This document shows positions 17,097 through 25,894 of a stretch of DNA of 64,000 nucleotides, piece by piece. Source of the DNA: Phaeobacter piscinae. GTDB lineage: Bacteria > Pseudomonadota > Alphaproteobacteria > Rhodobacterales > Rhodobacteraceae. The translations under genes and the position numbers were made by a program. The stretch covers positions 248,001-312,000 of the forward strand of contig NZ_CP010681.1 in the NCBI RefSeq assembly GCF_002407245.1, read 5' to 3'. The notes below the pieces were generated by a model. It searched no databases, had not been told where the DNA came from, and was given only the letters and a program-made list of their open reading frames with translations. How positions within the stretch are numbered: position 1 is the first letter of the stretch; each line of letters opens with the position of its first letter.

Positions 17097-18803
17097 ATGA
17101 CCTTCCGCGCCCCCGTTCCCGAGTATCAGTTTCTTCTGAACCACATCGTTGGCTATAGCGATATTTCCGCAACTGAGCGGTTCAGCGAGGCGAGCGACGA
17201 TGTCGTGACGGCAATCCTGACCGAAGCCGGGAAGTTCTGTGATGAGGTGATGGCGCCGTTGAACCGGGGCGGCGATCTGCAGCCGGCACATCTGGAAAAC
17301 GGGGTGTTGCGCACATCGCCGGGCTATGCCGAAGGGTGGCAGGCGATCTCCGAGGGGGGCTGGATCGGGATGAGCGCCTCTGAGGCGTTTGGCGGCATGG
17401 GGCTGCCGATGACCCTGACCACCGCCGTGAACGAAATGATGTCGGGGGCCTGTCTGTCGCTGCAACTGGCACCGCTGATGAGCCAGGGCCAGATCGAGGC
17501 GCTGGAACATCACGCCAGCGATGAGATCAAGTCGCTGTATCTGCCGAAGCTGATTTCGGGCGAATGGTCCGGCACCATGAATCTGACCGAGCCGCAGGCG
17601 GGGTCCGATGTGGGGGCGCTCAGCTCCAAGGCGGAGCCGTTGGACGACGGCACCTATGCGATCAGCGGGCAGAAGATCTATATCTCCTGGGGTGACAATG
17701 ATTTTGCGGGCAATATCTGCCATCTGGTGCTGGCGCGCCTGCCTGATGCGGCGCCGGGGACCAAGGGAATTTCGCTATTTCTGGTGCCCAAGTATCTGCC
17801 GGATGCCGAGGGCAATCCCGGCAAGGCCAACAACCTGAAGGTGGTGAGCTTGGAACACAAGATGGGTCTGCACGGCTCACCCACCTGTGTGATGCAATAT
17901 GATGGTGCCATTGGCTGGATGATCGGTCAGCCGGGCGGTGGTCTGGCGGCGATGTTCACCATGATGAACAACGCCCGTCTTGGCGTTGGCGGTCAGGGCG
18001 TTGGCATTGCCGGCGCGGCCTATCAGAAGGCGCTGGCCTACGCGCTGGAGCGCAAGCAGGGCAAATCTGCGTCCGGTACCATCGTTGATCATGCGGATGT
18101 GCGCCGGATGCTGATGGAGATGAAGGCAGATCTGTTTGCCGCGCGTGCGATCCTTCTGGCGTGTTCGCAGGCGATTGATATGCAGACCGCCACCGGTGCG
18201 CAGGAGTGGGCAGCGCGGGCGGCTTTCCTGACGCCGATCGCCAAGGGTTTTGGCACCGAAACCGGGATGCGGATCTCTGAGACCGGTGTGCAGGTGCATG
18301 GCGGCATGGGGTTCATCGAAGAAACCGGCGCGGCGCAATTCTACCGCGATGTGCGGGTGACGGCGATTTACGAGGGCACCAACGGTATTCAGGCGATGGA
18401 TCTGGTGGGCCGCAAGATGATGGACGGTGGCGATATGGCGCACCGGCTGATTGACGAGATAGAGGAACAGGCCGAACGCGCCCGCACCACCCATCCGAAT
18501 ATGGCCGAAGCGGTCTGGCAGGCTTGCGAATCCCTGCGCGAGGCGACTGAATGGCTGACAGCACAGGATGATCTGGACGAGCGTTTTGCCGGGGCGGTGC
18601 CTTATCTGCATGCTTTTGCACGGGTTCTGGGCGGGCATTACCATTTGGCGGCGGCGATGGCGGATCTGGGCGGGCCGCGTGAGAAGCTGGCGCGCTTTTA
18701 CATCAACCGGATGCTGCCAGAGCACGCCTCCCTACTGGCGCATGCGCAGGCGGGGAGCGCGGGCGCGCGGGCGCTGACACTGGATGAGCTGGCAGACGGA
18801 TGA
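17097..18803 (+). CDS. Acyl-CoA dehydrogenase, long DmdC-like type
   Basis: 568 aa, longer than classical 380-aa enzymes because of N-terminal and C-terminal extensions. N-L-T-E-P-Q-A-G-S-D-V-G and the FAD-binding G-x-Q-K-I-Y-I-S-W-G-D are present. A-I-Y-E-G-T-N-G-I-Q-A carries the likely catalytic Glu. This length class includes DmdC, 3-methylmercaptopropionyl-CoA dehydrogenase of DMSP breakdown, but also other acyl-CoA enzymes, so the substrate is not certain. RBS AGAGG precedes ATG 17097. The MBL hydrolase gene overlaps its stop. Electrons would go to ETF and ETF-QO (gene at 30.5 kb). Confidence 0.9.
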   Translation: MTFRAPVPEYQFLLNHIVGYSDISATERFSEASDDVVTAILTEAGKFCDEVMAPLNRGGDLQPAHLENGVLRTSPGYAEGWQAISEGGWIGMSASEAFGGMGLPMTLTTAVNEMMSGACLSLQLAPLMSQGQIEALEHHASDEIKSLYLPKLISGEWSGTMNLTEPQAGSDVGALSSKAEPLDDGTYAISGQKIYISWGDNDFAGNICHLVLARLPDAAPGTKGISLFLVPKYLPDAEGNPGKANNLKVVSLEHKMGLHGSPTCVMQYDGAIGWMIGQPGGGLAAMFTMMNNARLGVGGQGVGIAGAAYQKALAYALERKQGKSASGTIVDHADVRRMLMEMKADLFAARAILLACSQAIDMQTATGAQEWAARAAFLTPIAKGFGTETGMRISETGVQVHGGMGFIEETGAAQFYRDVRVTAIYEGTNGIQAMDLVGRKMMDGGDMAHRLIDEIEEQAERARTTHPNMAEAVWQACESLREATEWLTAQDDLDERFAGAVPYLHAFARVLGGHYHLAAAMADLGGPREKLARFYINRMLPEHASLLAHAQAGSAGARALTLDELADG

Positions 18804-19837
18804 CCAGCCCGCGCCCAGACGGCCCATGGAGTGAACCTCCCGCGCAGGGCGAGGCGATCGAGGTGGCGGAAGGCGTGCTCTGGATGCGCCTGCCACTGCC
18901 GATGAAGCTGGATCATGTGAACGTCTATGCGCTGGACGACGGTGATGGCTGGACCATCGTGGACACAGGTATGTCGTCGAACAAGACCCGTCGGATCTGG
19001 GAAGAGCTGATGGCGGGGCCATTGGGTGGTAAACCGGTTCGCCGGGTGGTCGTGACCCATCATCACCCGGACCACATCGGCAATGCGGGATGGTTCCAGT
19101 CGGTGCATGGTGCGGAGCTGGTGACCACGCGCACCGCTTGGCTGTTTGCCCGTATGCTGACGCTGGATGTGCAGGAGAGTTGGCCGGAGGAGACGTTGGC
19201 GTTTTATCGCAGCGCCGGGATGGATCCGGCGATCTATGACGCGCGGGTGGCGGAGCGGCCATTCAATTTCTCTGATACGGTCTATCCCATGCCGCTAGGA
19301 TTTACCCGTATCAAACAGGGCGACGTGTTGCGCATGGGCGGGCGCGACTGGGATGTGCATATGGGCAATGGCCACGCGCCGGAGCATGCAACCTTCTGGA
19401 GCCGCGATGACAATCTGGTGATCACAGGGGATCAGATCCTGTCGTCGATCAGCCCCAATATCGGCGTTTATGCCACTGAACCCATGGCCGATCCGGTGGC
19501 GGAGTGGCTGGAGGCCTGCGAGCGCATGGCACCGTTGACACAGCCCGATCAGCTGGCCTTGGGAGGGCATAAGCTGCCGTTTCTCGGTCTGCCGCACCGC
19601 ATGGCGCAGCTCATTGACAATCATCACGGTGCGCTGGCGCGATTGCTTGACCACCTGGATGAACCGAGGACTGCAGCAGAGTGCTTTGCCCCGCTGTTCA
19701 AGCGCAAGATCGGGGGCGGGGAATACGGGCTTGCTTTGGTTGAGGCGGTGGCCCATGTAAATCATCTGTACCACCTGGGTCAGGTGGACCGCAGCCGCCG
19801 GGCTGACGGGGCCTGGCTCTACCAGCGTAAGGGGTGA
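18800..19837 (+). CDS. MBL fold metallo-hydrolase
   Basis: 345 aa. The metal site T-H-H-H-P-D-H-I-G-N (H-x-H-x-D-H) is at about residues 75-84, W-T-I-V-D-T-G-M precedes it, and the later ligands lie in G-H-A-P-E-H and I-T-G-D-Q-I-L. The C-terminal third (about 250-345) is a helical extension like the LACTB2-type winged-helix tail. The ATG overlaps the stop of the acyl-CoA dehydrogenase, so a thioester hydrolase or detoxifying role in the same catabolic route is possible but unproven. Confidence 0.9.
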   Translation: MTSPRPDGPWSEPPAQGEAIEVAEGVLWMRLPLPMKLDHVNVYALDDGDGWTIVDTGMSSNKTRRIWEELMAGPLGGKPVRRVVVTHHHPDHIGNAGWFQSVHGAELVTTRTAWLFARMLTLDVQESWPEETLAFYRSAGMDPAIYDARVAERPFNFSDTVYPMPLGFTRIKQGDVLRMGGRDWDVHMGNGHAPEHATFWSRDDNLVITGDQILSSISPNIGVYATEPMADPVAEWLEACERMAPLTQPDQLALGGHKLPFLGLPHRMAQLIDNHHGALARLLDHLDEPRTAAECFAPLFKRKIGGGEYGLALVEAVAHVNHLYHLGQVDRSRRADGAWLYQRKG

Positions 19838-19861
19838 TCGACCCCTGGGAAGGGAGAGATC

Positions 19862-20326
19862 ATGACAGATGAAATCGCAACAAGCGCCGAGGCTGCCGAG
19901 GCGGCTGTTCTGCCCTGTGTACATGAGGTCCATGCAGATCCTGATGCCTGCGCAGGCATCAAAAAGCTGCCTGAGCCGCTGCAAAAGCCGGTCGCAGACA
20001 AAAGCGCTGCACGCTGGGCCTATGAGCGGCTGATCCTCTACATCAAGAATTTCGAAGAGCAGCTGGATGGCGAGCATGAGGTCGCCATGGGGTTTGCCGG
20101 TGGCGATGCCGGGGTGATGCGGATTGAAGGCATGGGGTATTTTGATCCCGATATCATTACCTATTACGGCAGCGATTCCAGCGGCGCGCGCACCCAGCTG
20201 GTGCAGCATGTGAGCCAGCTGAACGTGATGCTGCGCGCCCTGCCCAAGCGCAATGAGGCAGCACCCGCTAATCGGATCGGTTTTCGTCTGGTCTCTGATC
20301 TGGAGGGCGATGGGTCTGAGACCTGA
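19862..20326 (+). CDS. DUF6173-like family protein
   Basis: 154 aa, soluble, no signal peptide. The conserved-looking part is residues about 48-135: A-R-W-A-Y-E-R-L, N-F-E-E-Q-L-D, I-T-Y-Y-G and T-Q-L-V-Q-H-V-S-Q-L-N-V-M-L. I associate this pattern with DUF6173, from memory and with moderate certainty. No biochemical function is known. RBS AAGGGAGAG precedes the ATG. It follows the MBL gene by 24 bases and overlaps the next gene. Confidence 0.75.
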   Translation: MTDEIATSAEAAEAAVLPCVHEVHADPDACAGIKKLPEPLQKPVADKSAARWAYERLILYIKNFEEQLDGEHEVAMGFAGGDAGVMRIEGMGYFDPDIITYYGSDSSGARTQLVQHVSQLNVMLRALPKRNEAAPANRIGFRLVSDLEGDGSET

Positions 20327-20894
20327 TCGCGGGGTAGCACTATCCCTGTGGGGTGGCGTTGCGTTATTTTGCGGCGTCGCCGCGGGCGCTGCTGCCGGGG
20401 ATGCGGATGTGCCAGACGGATATTGGCAGCGCTTGGAGCGGGCCGCGCATCACGCGCTGATGCAGGAGGTCGCAGCGGCTGGGGGGAAGACTGCACCGTT
20501 CACCACGGACGGGTGTAGCGGTGGTTTGTCGACGATCTGGCGGCAGCTGAGCGGACAATCCGGGGCTGATGGCGGACCACCGTTTGAGGCCTGCTGTGTG
20601 ATCCATGACCGGAAATATCACAACGCGGCCGGGATTGGCGGTGCGAATCCAGCCGTGTCGGAAGGGGTAGAACCGGCGGCGGCCAGTCAAGGTGCGCGAT
20701 TGGCTGCGGATCAGGCTCTGCGCCGCTGCGTAGAGACAAATCTCAGCGTCAACGATCCCACAATCGCCAATCTGGCGTCACCAGTGGCGACTGCGGTCTA
20801 TGCAGCCGTGCGATTCGGTGGTGCGCCCTGCTCGGGGTTGAGTTGGCGTTGGGGGTATGGCTACCGGCCCTGCCGTGGCTATTTCACCCGCTGA
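20310..20894 (+). CDS. Secreted phospholipase A2-like protein
   Basis: 194 aa from ATG 20310, with GGAGG just upstream. Residues about 8-30 are a signal peptide ending A-A-A-G-D. The motif F-E-A-C-C-V-I-H-D-R-K-Y at 92-103 matches the phospholipase A2 helix with the catalytic His-Asp pair (H99, D100) and Tyr103, and D-G-C-S-G-G at 67-72 resembles the Ca-binding loop. The Cys that normally follows HD is Lys. It overlaps the DUF6173-like gene by 17 bases. Phospholipase activity is an inference. The tail W-R-W-G-Y-G-Y-R-P-C-R-G-Y is aromatic-rich. Confidence 0.75.
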   Translation: MGLRPDRGVALSLWGGVALFCGVAAGAAAGDADVPDGYWQRLERAAHHALMQEVAAAGGKTAPFTTDGCSGGLSTIWRQLSGQSGADGGPPFEACCVIHDRKYHNAAGIGGANPAVSEGVEPAAASQGARLAADQALRRCVETNLSVNDPTIANLASPVATAVYAAVRFGGAPCSGLSWRWGYGYRPCRGYFTR

Positions 20895-20982
20895 TTTGAT
20901 CCGACTGCGCCCGATTGACGTGGTGACAGGGTCCGTGAAATCCAGTATTCAGCGGAAAACAGACGCGTATAGGAATGGACAT

Positions 20983-21117
20983 ATGGCTGACCATAAGCAC
21001 GGTTCGATGGATATTACCGTTCAGGAAAAAACCTACGAAGGCTTCCTCAAATTCACCACCCGGTTCTGCATTGCGGCGCTGCTCTTTGCGGTGTTCCTTG
21101 CAATTTTCGCGACCTGA
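20983..21117 (+). CDS. aa3-type cytochrome c oxidase subunit IV
   Basis: 44 aa, preceded by AGGA at 8 bases. A short charged N-terminus (M-A-D-H-K-H-G-S-M-D) is followed by Y-E-G-F-L-K-F-T-T-R and one membrane helix to the end. This is the small bacterial subunit IV seen in Paracoccus and Rhodobacter aa3 oxidases, which binds beside subunits I and III. It is not needed for activity in Paracoccus. No other oxidase genes are nearby. Confidence 0.85.
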   Translation: MADHKHGSMDITVQEKTYEGFLKFTTRFCIAALLFAVFLAIFAT

Positions 21118-21125
21118 TCACCCTC

Positions 21126-21794
21126 GTGAGCGGTTCTGATCTTAACGGGCGTTCCGGTATTCGGCGGCTGTCGACCGGATTGCGGGTTGCAGCGCTCGGT
21201 GTGGCGGTTGCTGCGCTGACGGCCTGTGCGGCCCAACAGCAGCCCAATGCCGATGACGCCACGCTTGAGCGGGTGGCCTATCGTCACAATGGTCCGCCTG
21301 CGCTGACGCTGTACACCATGATCAATAACCGCACCGGCAAGGGCGCGCATACATCGCTGATGGTCAACGCCTCCGAACGGGTGATTTTTGATCCAGCGGG
21401 TTCGTTCTATGCAGATGTGGTGCCAGAGCGCGACGATGTGCTCTTCGGCATTACGCCGGGCGTAGAGAAGGCCTATCGCGGGTCTCATGCACGCAGCACG
21501 CATCATGTGGTGGTGCAGCGGCTTGAGGTGACGCCGGAGCAAGCGCAACGGGCCTATCAGCTGGTCCGGGCGAACGGACGCGTACCGGGGGCGTTTTGTG
21601 CCAATGCTACGGCATCAATTCTGAAACAGATTCCGGGGTTCGAGAGCCTGAACGTGACCTTTTATCCGGGTAACCTGTCGGAGCAGTTCGGCGCCCTGCC
21701 GGGTGTCACAACGGAGCGTTACCGGGAAAATGACAGCGCAGACCTGCAAGAAGGGCTGGCGAAGAACAACGCAGCGTTGAACGCGGGCGGTTGA
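21126..21794 (+). CDS. Lipoprotein with permuted NlpC/P60-like motifs
   Basis: 222 aa from GTG 21126, nine bases after the previous stop. The lipobox L-T-A-C puts the lipidated Cys at 34. The mature part has L-Y-T-M-I-N-N-R, then G-A-H-T-S-L-M-V with a candidate catalytic His, and later P-G-A-F-C-A-N-A-T with a candidate Cys. His before Cys is the order of circularly permuted NlpC/P60 or LRAT-like hydrolases, so it may cut an envelope ester or amide. That is an inference. A bidirectional terminator follows. Confidence 0.75.
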   Translation: MSGSDLNGRSGIRRLSTGLRVAALGVAVAALTACAAQQQPNADDATLERVAYRHNGPPALTLYTMINNRTGKGAHTSLMVNASERVIFDPAGSFYADVVPERDDVLFGITPGVEKAYRGSHARSTHHVVVQRLEVTPEQAQRAYQLVRANGRVPGAFCANATASILKQIPGFESLNVTFYPGNLSEQFGALPGVTTERYRENDSADLQEGLAKNNAALNAGG

Positions 21795-21828
21795 TCTCCT
21801 CGGCGCGTGCCGCGACTGAAGATATTTG

Positions 21829-21861
21829 AAAAGCCGCAGCATCGCCTGCGGCTTTTGTTTT
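21829..21861. terminator. Bidirectional terminator
   Basis: GCCGCAG (21833-21839) and CTGCGGC (21846-21852) pair around CATCGC, with AAAA before and TTTTGTTTT after. It serves the lipoprotein gene on plus and azlD on minus, which converge here. Confidence 0.85.
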
Positions 21862-21873
21862 GGCCGGAACGGA

Positions 21874-22209
21874 TCAGCCTGAAAACAGAAACAGCAGCAG
21901 AAAGCCGACCGCGCCGCTACCCATGGCGATCAGCACATTTCGCGTCCAATAGCCTAGCGCAAAGACGGCGGCGGCGACCGCCAGATGCGGAAGGCTGGGC
22001 GTGCCGCCAGTCGGGGTTGGCCAGACCACCAGAGGTGTCACCAGTGCCGGTATGATCGCGACCGCCGTGTACCGCAGATGACGCATCAGCCAGGGTGGCA
22101 TGCTGCGCCCGCCCATCAGCCCGATGAAGGCAAACCGCAGGGCGAAACTGCCGATGGCAAGACCAATGATAATGGTCCAGAGCAGGGTTGGATCGGGGGC
22201 CTGTGTCAT
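21874..22209 (-). CDS. azlD: AzlD family membrane protein
   Basis: 111 aa, four hydrophobic helices with F-A-L-R-F-A-F-I-G-L and Y-T-A-V-A-I-I-P-A-L typical of the small subunit of the AzlCD branched-chain amino acid exporter. The ATG overlaps the azlC stop by four bases. AzlCD exports branched-chain amino acids and analogues in Bacillus; the substrate here is unproven. Confidence 0.92.
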   Translation of the reverse strand: MTQAPDPTLLWTIIIGLAIGSFALRFAFIGLMGGRSMPPWLMRHLRYTAVAIIPALVTPLVVWPTPTGGTPSLPHLAVAAAVFALGYWTRNVLIAMGSGAVGFLLLFLFSG

Positions 22210-22931
22210 GACGGATCCTTTGCAGTTTGGCGGCGCTCCAGCCAGACCTCGGCCTGGGCACCGGCCATCATGCCGACGAGGCCTGCAACAATCAGGCCAA
22301 GGTTATAGGGCAGCGCGGTAGCAGGCAGAGCGGTGGCGACGGCGGCGAAACAGGCCACAACATGGGCGGGCGTGCGCAGCATTGGCCCGATCATAGCCAA
22401 AAATGCCAGCGGCAAGACGAAATCGAGTCCCCAGCTGGCGGGGATCTGGGTGCCGACCAATGCGCCGATATAGGTGGCGATCATCCAGCCCGGCGCCACG
22501 CAGCCATTGGTGCCGAAGAAATAGGCCATACGCTGCGACAGGGTCATCTGCGGGTGGGTTTCGAACTGCACAATGGAGAGTGCATAAGACTGATCAACCG
22601 TCAGATACGCGGCACAGGCGCGCTGCCACAGAGGAGCGCCGCCGAGGTACGGCGTGAGAGAGGCAGAATACATCGCAACCCGCAGGTTCACTGCGAGAGC
22701 GGAAATCAGGATGATCACTAGCGGTGTGTTCTCTTCCATCAGTTGCAGGGCTGTAAACTGTGCGGACCCGGCAAAGACCGAGAGCGAGAAGATCATGGCT
22801 TCGGGGACAATCAGTCCCGCTTCGGCGGCGAGAACGCCAAACAGAAGCCCAAATGGTCCCGAGACCAGAAGGAAGGGCGCGCCGTCGCGAAACCCCTTCC
22901 AAAACGCCGATTTCGTGGTGGTGATTGCCAT
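22206..22931 (-). CDS. azlC: AzlC family amino acid exporter subunit
   Basis: 241 aa integral membrane protein. F-W-K-G-F-R-D-G-A-P-F, P-F-G-L-L-F-G, S-V-F-A-G-S-A-Q-F and S-L-T-P-Y-L mark the AzlC family large subunit. It overlaps azlD and is divergent from fdhD, with about 60 bases between the two starts. Confidence 0.93.
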   Translation of the reverse strand: MAITTTKSAFWKGFRDGAPFLLVSGPFGLLFGVLAAEAGLIVPEAMIFSLSVFAGSAQFTALQLMEENTPLVIILISALAVNLRVAMYSASLTPYLGGAPLWQRACAAYLTVDQSYALSIVQFETHPQMTLSQRMAYFFGTNGCVAPGWMIATYIGALVGTQIPASWGLDFVLPLAFLAMIGPMLRTPAHVVACFAAVATALPATALPYNLGLIVAGLVGMMAGAQAEVWLERRQTAKDPS

Positions 22932-22990
22932 GATCTGGTCCTAGGTTACTGCTCAGATGGCATAAGCCTGGTGGCGGAGGTTTGCAATTG

Positions 22991-23893
22991 ATGATGGCTG
23001 AAGAAGGCTCTGATCTGGCGTCGGTATTGGCCGAATATGTGATCGCCCCTGCGCCGACTGATGCGCGGCTGACGCGGGCGGTTCAGGGGATCGACCACAC
23101 CGGCACGGCAACAGAAATCTCGGTGGTGGAGGAACGACCGCTGACGATCTACCTCAACCGTCAGGAAATCGTGACGGCGATGACCATTGGGGACTATCCT
23201 GAGTATCTGGCGCTCGGCTTTCTGCGCAATCAGGGCATGTTGCAGCCCGGTGATGAGATTACCGCCATCGACTATGACGAAGAGCTGGAGACGGTGGTGG
23301 TTCGAACCGCGGTTGAAACCTCCTATGAAGACAAGCTGCAGAAGAAGACCCGCACATCCGGCTGCGCCGTGGGCACGGTGTTTGGTGATATGATGGAAGG
23401 GCTTGAGGGGGTCGTGCTGCCTCAGACGCCCGTGCGCAGCTCCTGGCTTTATGCGCTGGCCCATAAGATCAATCGCACGCCCTCGCTCTATCTTGAGGCC
23501 GGCGCCATTCACGGCACAGTGCTGTGCCAAGAAGACCGCCCGCTGGTCTATATGGAGGATGTCGGACGGCATAACGCCGTGGACAAGATTGCGGGCTGGA
23601 TCCAGAGCACGGGCGCAGAGGTGTCCGACAAGATCCTCTACACCACCGGGCGGCTGACCTCAGAGATGGTGATCAAGACCGCGATGATGGGGATCCCGGC
23701 GCTGGTGTCGCGATCCGGCTTCACCGCCTGGGGGGTGGAGATCGCACAGGAGTTGGGCCTGACACTCATCGGCCGGATGCGTGGGCAGCGGTTTATCTGT
23801 CTGTCCGGGGAGGCGCGGCTGATCCGGGATATGGATCCGGCCAATGTGCCCGCAGAGGCAAAGGCGCATCGGCGCAAGAGCGCGGAACGATAG
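22991..23893 (+). CDS. fdhD: Formate dehydrogenase accessory sulfurtransferase FdhD
   Basis: 300 aa. FdhD passes sulfur from a cysteine desulfurase to the molybdenum cofactor of formate dehydrogenase. The active loop T-S-G-C-A-V-G-T has Cys125 but not the second Cys of the E. coli CxxC. E-D-V-G-R-H-N-A-V-D-K and Y-T-T-G-R are the other conserved blocks. GGAGG at 22976-22980 supports ATG 22991; TTG 22988 and ATG 22994 are also possible. It is the first gene of the molybdenum cofactor cluster running to moeA, and no formate dehydrogenase genes are in the window. Confidence 0.94.
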   Translation: MMAEEGSDLASVLAEYVIAPAPTDARLTRAVQGIDHTGTATEISVVEERPLTIYLNRQEIVTAMTIGDYPEYLALGFLRNQGMLQPGDEITAIDYDEELETVVVRTAVETSYEDKLQKKTRTSGCAVGTVFGDMMEGLEGVVLPQTPVRSSWLYALAHKINRTPSLYLEAGAIHGTVLCQEDRPLVYMEDVGRHNAVDKIAGWIQSTGAEVSDKILYTTGRLTSEMVIKTAMMGIPALVSRSGFTAWGVEIAQELGLTLIGRMRGQRFICLSGEARLIRDMDPANVPAEAKAHRRKSAER

Positions 23894-23955
23894 GTGCCTT
23901 GCATGTGGGCTCTGCTTTTGAAGGCAGGTCAATTCGCGCGCAAAGAGGAGATGTC

Positions 23956-24597
23956 ATGAGACAAAACGGACCGTTGGGCATCATCCTCGCAGGAGGTCTC
24001 GCGACCCGCATGGGCGGCGGCGACAAGGGGCGCCTGCAGGTTGGTGGGTGCAGCCTGATCCGTCATGTGATCGATCGCCTGTCGCCGCAGGTGGAACAGG
24101 TGGCTTTGAATGCCAATGGGGAGCCTGCGCGTTTCGACGACCTGGGGCTGCCGGTGATTGCGGATAGTATCGATGGGTTTGCCGGGCCGCTTGCCGGGGT
24201 GCTGGCGGGACTGGACTGGGCCGCCGAACAGGGGGCTGACAGCATCGTGACCGTCGCGGCCGATACTCCTTTTTTCCCGCAGGATCTCGTCGCGCGCCTG
24301 AGCGAAAGCGCCGCCGGGCAGGTGCATCCGTTGGTGCTGGCGACAACGCCACGCACTGGAGAAGAGCTGAAATCCGGTGGGCACCGCCGGGTAAACCGAC
24401 ATCCGACCTTTGGCCTCTGGCCGGTGGCCCTGCGCGATGACCTGCGTGCGGCCTTGCAGGGTGGTCTGCGCAAGGTGGTGCTTTGGACCGATCAGCACCA
24501 GGGGCGCGAAGCCCTGTTTGAGGCCGAGCCTTTTGATCCGTTTTTCAACGTCAATACACTGGACGATTTGGCGCAGGCGGAGGCATTGCTGCGATGA
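23956..24597 (+). CDS. mobA: Molybdenum cofactor guanylyltransferase MobA
   Basis: 213 aa; attaches GMP to molybdopterin-Mo to make the guanine dinucleotide cofactor. The nucleotide loop I-L-A-G-G-L-A-T-R-M-G-G-G-D-K-G is at 9-24. G-P-L-A-G-V-L-A-G-L and V-A-A-D-T-P-F-F follow, with N-V-N-T near the end. GAGGAG six bases before ATG 23956 fixes the start. The stop overlaps mobB. Confidence 0.95.
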   Translation: MRQNGPLGIILAGGLATRMGGGDKGRLQVGGCSLIRHVIDRLSPQVEQVALNANGEPARFDDLGLPVIADSIDGFAGPLAGVLAGLDWAAEQGADSIVTVAADTPFFPQDLVARLSESAAGQVHPLVLATTPRTGEELKSGGHRRVNRHPTFGLWPVALRDDLRAALQGGLRKVVLWTDQHQGREALFEAEPFDPFFNVNTLDDLAQAEALLR

Positions 24598-25085
24598 AGA
24601 TCTACGGTGTCACGGGCTGGAAAAACTGCGGCAAGACCGGATTGATGGAGCGATTGGTCGCTGAGTTCTGTCGGCGCGGCCACAGTGTTTCGACGTTAAA
24701 ACACGCCCATCACAGCACGGATGTGGATCAGCCAGGCACCGACAGCTATCGTCACCGGACGGCGGGGGCGGCTGAGGTGATCCTTGCTTCGCCAAACCGG
24801 GTTGCAATTATGCAGGAGCTGCGCGGAGCGGATGAGCCGAGCTTTGTTGAGCTGCTGTCGCGGCTGCGCCCGGTCGATCTGGTGCTGGTCGAAGGGTTCA
24901 AACGCGAGACCCACCCGAAGATCGAAGCCTATCGTACGGCTGCGGGGCAGCCGCTTATCGCGCCCGAGGATGCGACGATCCGTGCTGTTGCCAGCGATGT
25001 TCCGCTTCATCTCGACCGGCCAGTGTTTGATCTGGACGATACAGCCGCGATTGCGGATTTCATCGCGGGGGAGATTGCCCTGTGA
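24594..25085 (+). CDS. mobB: Molybdopterin-guanine dinucleotide biosynthesis protein B
   Basis: 163 aa GTP-binding partner of MobA. The P-loop G-W-K-N-C-G-K-T is at about residues 7-14, then S-T-L-K-H-A-H-H and L-V-L-V-E-G-F-K follow in normal order. It overlaps mobA by four bases at the start and the next gene by four at the end, a strict translational chain. Confidence 0.95.
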   Translation: MKIYGVTGWKNCGKTGLMERLVAEFCRRGHSVSTLKHAHHSTDVDQPGTDSYRHRTAGAAEVILASPNRVAIMQELRGADEPSFVELLSRLRPVDLVLVEGFKRETHPKIEAYRTAAGQPLIAPEDATIRAVASDVPLHLDRPVFDLDDTAAIADFIAGEIAL

Positions 25086-25894
25086 TCCCGTGGCAGAGCT
25101 TTGCCATGGTGGACTGGTCGGGCGGCAAGGATCGTGGGGCAACACCGTGCAAAGATGCCATCTGGGCCTGCGTCTGGCGTGACGGTGCCGCGGATGATCC
25201 TGTTTATCTGCGCAATCGCCGACTGGCAGAGGATTGGTTGACCGATCTGATTGAGGTCGAACTGACAGCTGGGCGCAGATTGATGCTTGGGTTTGATTTT
25301 CCCTTTGGCTACCCGGCTGGATTTTGCAGGGCGATGACCGGATCGGATGATCCGTTTGCCCTCTGGCACTGGATCGAGGCGCGCATCGAGGATGCGCCCC
25401 ATGATAACAACCGGTTTGATCTCGCCGGAAGCATCAATCGACAGTTTGGTGGTTTGGGGCCGTTCTGGGCCAATGGCCTCAGCCGCGATATTGCGGGGTT
25501 GCCACGCAAGAAAGACAACTACCGCAATCCGTTTCCCGAGCGCCGCGCGGTTGAGCATCACGCCAAGGGCAGTTTCACCTGCTGGCAAATGGCCGGTGCC
25601 GGAGCGGTTGGCAGTCAGGTGATGATGGGGCTGCCGGTTTTGGAGCGCCTGCGCCGCCGCTTTGCTGGACAGGTTGCAGTCTGGCCGTTCGAACCGCTGG
25701 ACAAACCGGTGGTGCTGGTTGAAATCTGGCCGACACTGCTGGCTGGAACGGGACCGGATCATTGGATCAAGGATGCCTGGCAGGTCCATAAGGTGGCGCT
25801 GGAACTTGCGGGCCTACCCGTGGCAGAATTACAGCGGCTGTTGACCGTTACCGCGCCCGAAGAGGGCTGGATCCTGGGAGTAGATCAAATATGA
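25082..25894 (+). CDS. Unknown protein of the molybdenum cofactor operon, RNase H-like start
   Basis: 270 aa, soluble. It opens with [10 protein letters not shown] and has [12 protein letters not shown] at about 64-75. A first-strand Asp followed by a second Asp is the layout of DUF429-like RNase H folds. Other marked blocks are [11 protein letters not shown] and V-L-V-E-I-W-P-T. It overlaps mobB by four bases and moeA by four bases, so it is an integral part of the operon. Homologues are sometimes labelled molybdopterin guanine dinucleotide synthesis by context, but no reaction is known to me. Confidence 0.8.
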   Translation: MIPWQSFAMVDWSGGKDRGATPCKDAIWACVWRDGAADDPVYLRNRRLAEDWLTDLIEVELTAGRRLMLGFDFPFGYPAGFCRAMTGSDDPFALWHWIEARIEDAPHDNNRFDLAGSINRQFGGLGPFWANGLSRDIAGLPRKKDNYRNPFPERRAVEHHAKGSFTCWQMAGAGAVGSQVMMGLPVLERLRRRFAGQVAVWPFEPLDKPVVLVEIWPTLLAGTGPDHWIKDAWQVHKVALELAGLPVAELQRLLTVTAPEEGWILGVDQI

